Notes under the pieces: generated by a model
What the model was told of the DNA's origin: nothing
Seen by the model: only the letters and a program-made list of their open reading frames with translations
The model's database searches: none
Part shown: in pieces, positions 57,316 to 64,000 of the stretch
How positions within the stretch are numbered: position 1 is the first letter of the stretch
Layout of the letters: each line of letters opens with the position of its first letter
Made by a program: the position numbers and the translations under genes
Source: PALSA-612 sp963776375
Lineage (GTDB): Bacteria; Actinomycetota; Thermoleophilia; Gaiellales; Gaiellaceae
NCBI GenBank assembly: GCA_963776375.1
Contig: CAVZMF010000005.1
Coordinates: forward strand, 943,550 to 1,007,549
Length of the DNA stretch: 64,000 nt
Direction of reading: 5' to 3'

Positions 57316-57505
57316 ACCATCCCAGGTTGCTCCTGGAAGGCGATCGAGTGGATGTATTCGAGCATCATGGTCCCCAGGCGAGGGATTGCCGTGTGCGAGC
57401 GTCGGTCTAGGGCGCGCAGAGGGGTTCGTACGCATCCTCTGTGGTCGTAGACAGCGGGGCACGTTCGAACCTGATGGAACTAAACGGAGCACTTCGAACC
57501 CTCGA

Positions 57506-57880
57506 CTCCAGGTCGAGCTTCCGCCGTTGGACGCCCTACGCGGGAAGCTCGCAGGCGTGCAACTACCCGCAGCCGCAGTCAGACTCCCGCTCGGTGCTCG
57601 GCAAGGTGCAGTCCTCCAGGCAGTCACCGATGTCGTGCGCCTTGCTGAAGAGCCAATGCGGGCAGGTGAAGTACGCGCAGCCGTCGAGGCAGCGCTCGGT
57701 GCGCCAATCCCGGCGTCTTCGGTGAACGAAGCCTTGTCCACGCACGCTCGCGGAGCAGACCTCCGCTTCCGTCGAGTGGCCTATGGCGTTTACGAGTACC
57801 GCAGCGCGCCTAACCGCCGACCCGACCGGCGGGCAGAACTGGGCTCAAGTCTCGCCGACAGGGTCAGCATCCCTACCTGA
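57506..57880 (+). CDS. Winged-helix domain protein, N-terminus uncertain or missing
   Basis: About 124 residues from LQVELPPLDALRGKLAGVQL to the TGA at 57880 form a compact domain: PLGARQGAVLQAVTDVVRLAEEPMRAGEVRAAVEAALGAPI, then PASSVNEALSTHARG and FRRVAYGVYEYRSA (parts quoted separately). Helix, helix, recognition helix and a final beta wing are recognisable, so DNA binding is likely. The frame is open for about 115 codons further upstream, but that part overlaps the peptidase 3' end and its terminator and looks non-coding. No good start codon or ribosome site was found. It may be a decayed gene. Confidence 0.35.
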   Translation, partial: LQVELPPLDALRGKLAGVQLPAAAVRLPLGARQGAVLQAVTDVVRLAEEPMRAGEVRAAVEAALGAPIPASSVNEALSTHARGADLRFRRVAYGVYEYRSAPNRRPDRRAELGSSLADRVSIPT

Positions 57881-57998
57881 GACCTTGGGTGTTCTGACTT
57901 CCGCTGTGAATCGAGGGAATGGACCTAACTAGACAGCTTTCAAGCCAAAACTCATCGGCCACCGCTGGGCACCGAGGCCCTTGACCAGTCGTTCCGGC

Positions 57999-60666
57999 CT
58001 ATGCCGTCGTCGTTTTGGTCGGTCTGGCCAGGTCGAGCGCTTCCTCGATCGTGAGGTTGCGGCCGGTCTCGGTGGCGCGGGCGACCTCGTCGGCGGGGAG
58101 CGCCGCTCGCGCCTGTTCGACGAGCTCCCGGCCCGGCGTGTCGTCGGAGTAGACGACGACGATGCCTTCTTCCTGGGCGTACACCTCGGCCGCAGCGGCG
58201 ATCTGCACGGCGCGCTCGGGACGGTGCTCGACCGCCTCGGCGGCTGCAAGCCCCAGGAGCGAGAGCCCCACGCCGCGCACGCTGGCGACATCGGTGTGCG
58301 CCTGCACCGAGTCGAAGAAGTAGCGGCGGGCCAGCGCGACCTCTCCGCTGTCGAGGCAGGCCCAGGCCATCTCGGACAGGATCCGCGCCACCTCGCCCCG
58401 GTCGCCGACCGCCTCGAACGCGGCAAGCGCCTGCCGGTAGAGGTCGAGGGCCGCCGTCGATTCGCCGCGGCCGGCGGCCAGCTGGGCGAGACCGCCGAAC
58501 GACGTGCCAATTCCTTCGCAGTCGCCGAGCCGCTGTTGAATCTGGAGTGCCTCCAAGTACCGCGCCTCTGCCACGTCGACCTCGCCGCTCAGCGCGTGGG
58601 CGATGCCGTTGAAGCTAAGGGCGAAGCCCAGCGCCCACTCGAACTCACGACCGCGGCTCTGCTCGATCCCGCGCGCCGTCCACTCGAGCGCGCCCTCGGT
58701 GTCCACTCCGAGCAGCCCGAGCCCTTGGCACAGCGCGGCAAGGCACAGCTCACGACCGGCCCCCACCTCCTCGGCGATCCGGTACGCCTCGCCCCATTCC
58801 TCGTTCGCGCGCTCGATCTGGCCGGTCATCCAGGAAGCAAGGCCGACGTTGATCAGCGCCCCGGACCGGCCCACGCTGGGAGGCAGACCCTGACTCGCTG
58901 CGAGAAATGCCTCGGCGTACTCGCGTGCGCTGACGTTCTTGCCGCGGATGTGCCAGTACATCCACAGGTCGCCGCAAAGCTGCATTCCCCCTTCGCAGGC
59001 GGCTGCGTCACCGCCCCGGGCTCCGGCGAGGAGCGTCTCGAGCGCCGCCTGCAGGTTGCCTTCCTCGGCGATGCCGCGCTCCACGGATCCGATCTGGCCA
59101 GGCCCCTCGATCGCGTCGCGAATCTCGCGTGCGACCTCCGCATAGCGGCGTGCGTGCCTCCCCGCGATCTCGCCCGACTCGCCGGCAAGGTCGAGCCGTT
59201 CCGCGCGCGAACTCGCCGATCGTCTGCAGCATCCGAAGCCGACCGCTCCGCCCGTCCACCTGAACGAGCGCCTTGTCGACGAGCGACTCCAACTCGTCGA
59301 GACAGGTTGAGCCGGGGTCGGCACAGACCGCCTCGACGTCGGCCAGCGTGCACCCGCCGGCGAAGACGGCCATGCGCCGGAACAGGCGCTGCTCTTGCTC
59401 GCTCAGAAGCGAGTGGCTCCAATCGATGGTGGCGCGCAGCGTCTGCTGCCGCTCGTGCGCATCCCGACGACCGGAGGTGAGCACGTCGAGCGCGTGATCG
59501 AGCCGCTCGAGCAGGGCGTCCGGCGACAAGGAGCCGAAGGCGCGGCGGCGGCAAGCTCGAGCGCGAGCGGCAGGCCGTCGAGACGCCGGCAGATGGCCGC
59601 CACGGCCTCCTCGTGTCGGGCGATCCGCGGCCGCCCCGCGCGCTCGACGAACAACGCGACCGCAGAGTCGATCTCGAGCGGCGCAAGCGGGTACTCGCGC
59701 TCGGCGTCGATTCTGAGCGGCGTCCTGCTGGTGGTGACGATCCGGAGCTCCGGGCAGCGCTCGACGATCCGGGCGACCTCGGGTGCGGCGGTGACGATCT
59801 GCTCGAGGTTGTCCAGGAGCAGGAGCGCCTTTCTGTCGCCGATCAGCGCGATGATCCCCTCGCCGAGCGTCCGCTCCTCGGCCTCCTTCACGTCGAGTGC
59901 CTCGGCGAGGGCCGGCAGGAAGTCCTCTGCCTCGGTGATGTCGGCCATCGGCACGAACGCGACACCGTCCAGGAACTCGGGCGCGAGCCGCCGGCCGAGC
60001 TCGGAGAGGATGCGCGTCTTCCCGACCCCGCCCGGCCCGGTGATCGTCACGACCCGGTGCTCGCGCGCAAGCTCGAGGAGCGCTGCCAGGTCGTCGGCCC
60101 GCCCGACCAGCGGCGTCGGCGGGTCGGGGAGAGTTGCTGGGCAAGCTCGCCAGCCGCTCGCCCTTTCCCTCCAGCGCGCCGGGATCCGGGACGACGATGC
60201 CGTCTGCTGAGACGGCGTAGAGCTCGAACGGCCGGCCGACGTGCTTCAGCCTGAATCGCCCGAGCGCGACGACGGCGACGTCGCTCGCGGTTCCTGATCT
60301 GGTCGTACGCGGCGTCGGACAGCATCACGCCCCCGGGCACGGCGAACGATTCGATCCGGGCGGCGATGTTGACGGCCTCGCCCGTGAGCCGCTCGGGCTC
60401 GACGACGACCTCGCCGACATGGACGCCGATTCGAACCGGGACGTCCTGCGCGGCGAGCTCCTGCTGCATCGCGACCGCGGCCTCCGACCGCGGCAAGCGA
60501 GCTCGGAAACATGCTCATGCTCCCGTCGCCCGAGCCGCTGGACGATCGTCCCGCCGAAGGCGTCGTGCTGGCGGTCGAGCGCGGCCACGTACCGCTGTCG
60601 CGTGTCGACGGCCAGACGTTCGTCCGCCTGTATCAGCGCTGTGTAGCCGACCATGTCGGTGAACAT
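57999..60666 (-). CDS. Nucleotide cyclase-ATPase-TPR regulator (about six frameshifts)
   Basis: Read through about six one-base shifts (near 60530, 60480, 60280, 60130, 59540 and 59205) the minus strand encodes one multidomain protein. It has a class III cyclase domain (MFTDMVGYTALIQADERL; VRIGVHVGEVVVEPERLTGEAVNIAARI), an NB-ARC/STAND ATPase (VTITGPGGVGKTRILSELG; ALLLLDNLEQI; LRIVTTSRTPLR; RRLDGLPLALELAA) and about 400 residues of TPR-like helices ending IEEALDLARPTKTTTA. Such proteins act as ligand-gated regulators. The exact start is unclear; ATG 60666 lies at the cyclase motif and a short N-terminus may be lost. The gene could be a pseudogene. Confidence 0.7.
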
Positions 60667-60741
60667 GACCGCGACCAGCCGGCGATCGAGCCCTCGCTCA
60701 CGGCGGTGACGATAACGCTGTTCGCCCGGACACGAGGGTCG

Positions 60742-60747
60742 TAGACT
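60742..60747 (+). promoter_or_regulatory. Leaderless -10 box TAGACT
   Basis: TAGACT is followed by 6 nt and the ATG of the zinc-ribbon cyclase gene. It sits in the short divergent spacer between the two giant regulators. Confidence 0.45.
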
Positions 60748-60753
60748 CGCGCG

Positions 60754-63700
60754 ATGGCGATCTGTCCTTCCTGCGGGAAGGAGAACCCGGACGGGTTCCA
60801 GTTCTGCGGATTCTGTACGGCGCCGCTCTCAGCGCCTGGCGCGACGACCGGAGCGAAGGAGCGGAAGGTGGTGTCGGTGCTGTTTTGCGATCTGGTCGGC
60901 TTCACAGCCGCGTCGGAGCGCGCTGACCCCGAGGAAGTGCAGGCGCGCATCGCTCCGTACCACGCGCGAACCCGGGAGCGGATCGAGGCGTTCGGCGGGA
61001 CGGTCGAGAAGTTCATCGGCGACGCCGTAATGGCGGTATTCGGCGCTCCCACGGCACACGAGGACGACCCGGAGCGCGCGGTGCGCGCGGGGCTGGCGGT
61101 GTTGGAGGCGATCGACGAGTTGAACGCGGCCGACGGGTCGCTCGCTCTGTCGGTGCGGATCGGCGTGAACACCGGCGAGGCAGTGGTCACGCTCGACGCG
61201 CGGCCGGAGCTCGGCGAGGGAATGGTGGCTGGGGACGTGGTCAACACCGCCGCCCGGATCCAGTCGCAGGCGCCGGTGAACGGGGTCGCTGTAGGAGAAA
61301 GCACCTTCCGGGCGACGGGCGGGTGTTCGAGTACGAGCCGCTCGACCCGATCGACGCGAAGGGCAAGGCCGAGCCGGTCGCGGTCTGGCGGGCGTTGCGA
61401 CCGACGGCCCGGTTCGGCTCGGACGTGATCCGCTCGATGACGACGCCGTTCGTCGGGCGGGAGCTCGACTTCACGCTGCTGCGCGGGACGTTCGACAAGG
61501 CAGCCGCGGACCGGTCGGCGCAGCTGGTTACGGTCGCCGGTGAGCCTGGCGTGGGCAAGTCGCGCCTCGTGGCGGAGCTGTTCGCCCACACCGACGCCCT
61601 GGACGAGCTGGTCACGTGGCGGCAGGGCCGTTGCCTGCCCTACGGGGAGGGAATCACGTTGTCGGCGCTGGGCGAGATCATGAAGTCCCATGCCGGAATC
61701 TTCGAGTCCGACACGCCCGAAGTCGCGACCACAAAACTGGAAGCGATTCTGCCCGAATCCGACGCTCTCCCTTGGCTGCGGGCGCGGTTGCTGCCTCTGC
61801 TCGGGATCGACGCCGGCGAAGCAGCGGCGCAGGAAGAGCTGTTCACGGCCTGGCGCAGGTTCCTGGAGTCCGTGGCGGAGCGGGCGCCGCTGGTGCTGGT
61901 GGTCGAGGACATCCATTGGGCCGGCTCCGCCGCTGCTCGCGTTCCTCGAGCACCTCGCCGACTGGGCTCGGGGCGTCCCGCTGCTCGTCGTCTGCACCGC
62001 CCGGCCGGAGCTATACGAAACGCATGCCGCCTGGGGAACCGGGCTCCGAAACCACACGGCAATCAACCTCTCCCCGCTGTCCGACGACGACACCGCCAGG
62101 CTCGTCTCCGCGCTGCTCGAGCGAGCCGTGCTCCCGGCCGAGACGCAGCAGCTCTTGCTCGAGCGGGCCGGCGGCAACCCGCTGTACGCGGAGGAGTTCG
62201 TCCGGATGCTCGCGACCGCGACTTCCTGGCGCGCGATGCTCCCGTGCCGAGGTGCCGTCCCGAATCGCTCCAGGCGCTGATCGCCGCCCGGCTCGACACG
62301 CTGCCGCCCGGACGCAAGGCGCTGCTTCAGGACGCGGCGGTAATGGGGAAGGTGTTCTGGGCCGGTGCGGTTGCGGCGATGGATGATCGCGATCTGGACG
62401 AAGTCGAGCGGGCGTGCACGTGCTGGCCCGCAAGGAACTCGTGCGGCCGTCCCGGCAGTCGTCGATGGAAGGGGAGGCGAGTTCGGGTTCTGGCACCTCC
62501 TCGTCAGAGACGTCGCCTACCAGCAGATCCCCCGCGCCGCTCGCGCCGCCAAGCATCTGGCAGCAGCGGACTGGCTAGAGGCAAAGGCCGGCGAGCATGT
62601 CGAGGAGCTCGCATACCACACGGGCGAAGCGCTCGCTCTTGCCCAGGCGACGGGAGACGCCGCCGTCGTGGCCGAGATATCGCCCCGGACCGCCCGCTAT
62701 GCCCTGCACGCCGGTGAGCGCATGCTCGCCTCGATGCAGCCAAGGCCCTCGACCTGCTCGACCAGGCGAAGGCGCTCACACCCGAGGAGGATGCGGCCTT
62801 CCCGCTTGTCCTTTTGCGCTGGGCCGAGGCAGCCCGTGAGGCCGGTCGTCTGCGCGAGGCCGTCGATGCGCTCGAGCAGGCCATCCTCCGCTTCGATGCT
62901 CTCGGATTCTTGGTCCACACCGCGCAGGCGTTGCGGCTCGTTTCGGCCATCCGCTGGAGCCTCGGCGAGCCGTACTCGGTCACGATCCCGCTTGTCGAAC
63001 GAGCGGTCAGCTTGCTCGAACCGACCCGGGCCCCGAGTTGGTCGACGCTCTGACCGGCGTCGCGAGCGCCCATTTCCTCAGGGGCATGTACGCGGCGGCT
63101 GTCGAGACGGCTGACCGAGCGCTCGCACTCGCCGACCAGCTGGGGCTCGCCACACCAGGGGGAGCCCTAAGCGTGCGCGGCTTTGCTCGCTGTTACGTCG
63201 GTGACCAGGGTGGGCTCGACGATGCCGAGCGTGCCCTCGAGCTTCGAATCGCAGCGGGAGAGGGCCGGGGCGCAGCGACCATCCTGCACAACTTGGCGTG
63301 TACGCGCTGGTTTCTGGAGGGCCCGGCTGCTGCGGTGACCACGCTCGAGAAGGCACGGACGTTCTCGTCTGCGCGCGGCCTGGTCGACTCGGTACAGATC
63401 CACGCGGCGAGCAGCTCTGTCTTCCTCGTCGACAACGGCCGGCTCGACGAGGGACTCCGCGTGGGCAGATGCGATCCTGCCGCAGCTGCGGGAGAGCGGG
63501 AACCGGCTCTTCGAGCACGACGTCCTCGCCGGACAGGCGGTGGCTCTCGAGGAGCGAGGCGAGAACGCCTTAGCGCCCGCCCAGCGCGCGCTCGAGATCG
63601 CCCGCGGAGTCGGTGATCCGGCCTATCTCGCCTTCGCCACGTGGGGAGTCGCACCGGCCCTGATCTCAACCGGGCGGATCGACGAGGCGAAGGAACTGCT

Positions 63701-64000
63701 CGATGAGGTCGCCGGCTCGTCCAGCCACGACCATTCGGAGTACGCGCATCATCTCCCCCGGCTTGCCCGCGCCGCCCATGCCCTGGACGACGACGACCTG
63801 CTCGCACGCCTCGCGGCCGGCTTCCCCGACGGCGCACCGAGGCAGAAGCACGCGCTCGTTACCGTTCGGGCGATTCAGGCGGAACGCGCCGGAGAGCACG
63901 CCGAGGCTGCTGCCCTCTACGCCGACGCGGCGGACCGCTGGGAGCAGTTCACGGAGGTGATCGAGCAGGCCCATGCCCTTCTCGGTCAGGGCCGCTGCCT
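60754..64000 (+). CDS. Zinc ribbon-nucleotide cyclase-AAA ATPase-TPR regulator, 3' end outside the window (frameshifted)
   Basis: The product starts MAICPSCGKENPDGFQFCGFC (double-CxxC zinc ribbon) and continues with a class III cyclase domain (VVSVLFCDLVGFTAASERADPEE; EKFIGDAVMAVFGAP; VRIGVNTGEAVV; MVAGDVVNTAARI), an AAA_16 ATPase (TTPFVGRELDF; TVAGEPGVGKSRLVAELF; LVLVVEDIHWA) and long TPR-like helices. Frameshifts near 61320, 61925, 62225, 62410, 62740, 63035 and 63475 interrupt it, each restoring family sequence in a new frame. It runs off the window still open. This architecture is common in actinobacteria; the signal is unknown. The zinc ribbon distinguishes it from its divergent neighbour. 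Confidence 0.75.

Noticed and set aside
57161..57505. Extension of the winged-helix gene to 57161
   Set aside because: This would overlap the G1 peptidase 3' end and run through its terminator hairpin; the residues are low-complexity.

Overview
The window comes from a high-GC actinobacterium, most likely class Thermoleophilia (Gaiella/Solirubrobacter-like). That assignment is an inference from the GC-rich codon use, the many GTG/TTG starts, the gene families present, and the frequency of TANNNT boxes 5-9 nt upstream of start codons, which indicates leaderless transcripts. No rRNA, intact tRNA, CRISPR array or transposase gene was recognised. Layout: (1) 1-16 kb is a mixed core region: the 3' part of an anti-sigma ATPase gene, a topoisomerase IB remnant, a small zinc-ribbon membrane protein, trehalose-phosphate synthase, a lysylglycerol-synthase-like membrane protein, two Nudix hydrolases, phosphoglucose isomerase, an MBL-like protein, an FAD oxidoreductase, glucokinase (joined to a 15-codon stub of 6-phosphogluconate dehydrogenase), an EamA transporter, ThiI, and a secreted repeat protein in operon with a response regulator and histidine kinase. 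(2) 15.9-26.8 kb is the arginine/carbamoyl-phosphate region: argC-argJ-argB-argD-argR-argG-argH on the minus strand, divergent from carA-carB across only 30 bp. argF is absent, and CarB lacks the C-terminal MGS-like regulatory domain. (3) 27-30.2 kb is a hyuA-hyuB pair. (4) 30.2-50.5 kb is a catabolic island: a truncated amidohydrolase, two divergent operons with a GntR/FCD regulator, three paralogous FAD monooxygenases, an extradiol dioxygenase, two FAH-family enzymes, a cyclase/formamidase-like enzyme, an ACMSD-like amidohydrolase, a branched-chain/aromatic ABC importer, an alpha/beta hydrolase, a luciferase-like monooxygenase with flavin reductase, an NmrA-like protein, a BKACE enzyme and a berberine-bridge-type oxidase. 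(5) 50.7 kb holds a 3' half-tRNA. (6) 51.1-56.2 kb is a lipoprotein/HlyD/MacB-type export cassette whose adaptor carries an inserted FN3-like domain. (7) 56.4-64 kb holds a secreted G1 (glutamic) peptidase, a winged-helix fragment, and two divergent giant regulators (nucleotide cyclase + STAND-type ATPase + TPR). How the genes work together: Pgi, Glk, OtsA and (formerly) Gnd belong to central sugar metabolism. CarA/CarB supply carbamoyl phosphate and ArgC/J/B/D/G/H form most of the arginine pathway, with ArgR as its likely regulator. The catabolic island reads as uptake (Liv-type ABC), ring hydroxylation (FAD monooxygenases), meta-cleavage (extradiol dioxygenase) and processing of ring-cleavage products by FAH, amidohydrolase, hydrolase and BKACE enzymes. 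Its substrate cannot be named from sequence. A caveat runs through the window: single-base frameshifts interrupt otsA, argH, argG, argD, argB, argJ, the MacB-type permease and both cyclase genes. Several are compensating pairs that restore highly conserved protein sequence, so most look like sequencing or assembly errors. The stretch from about 22 to 54 kb shows none.
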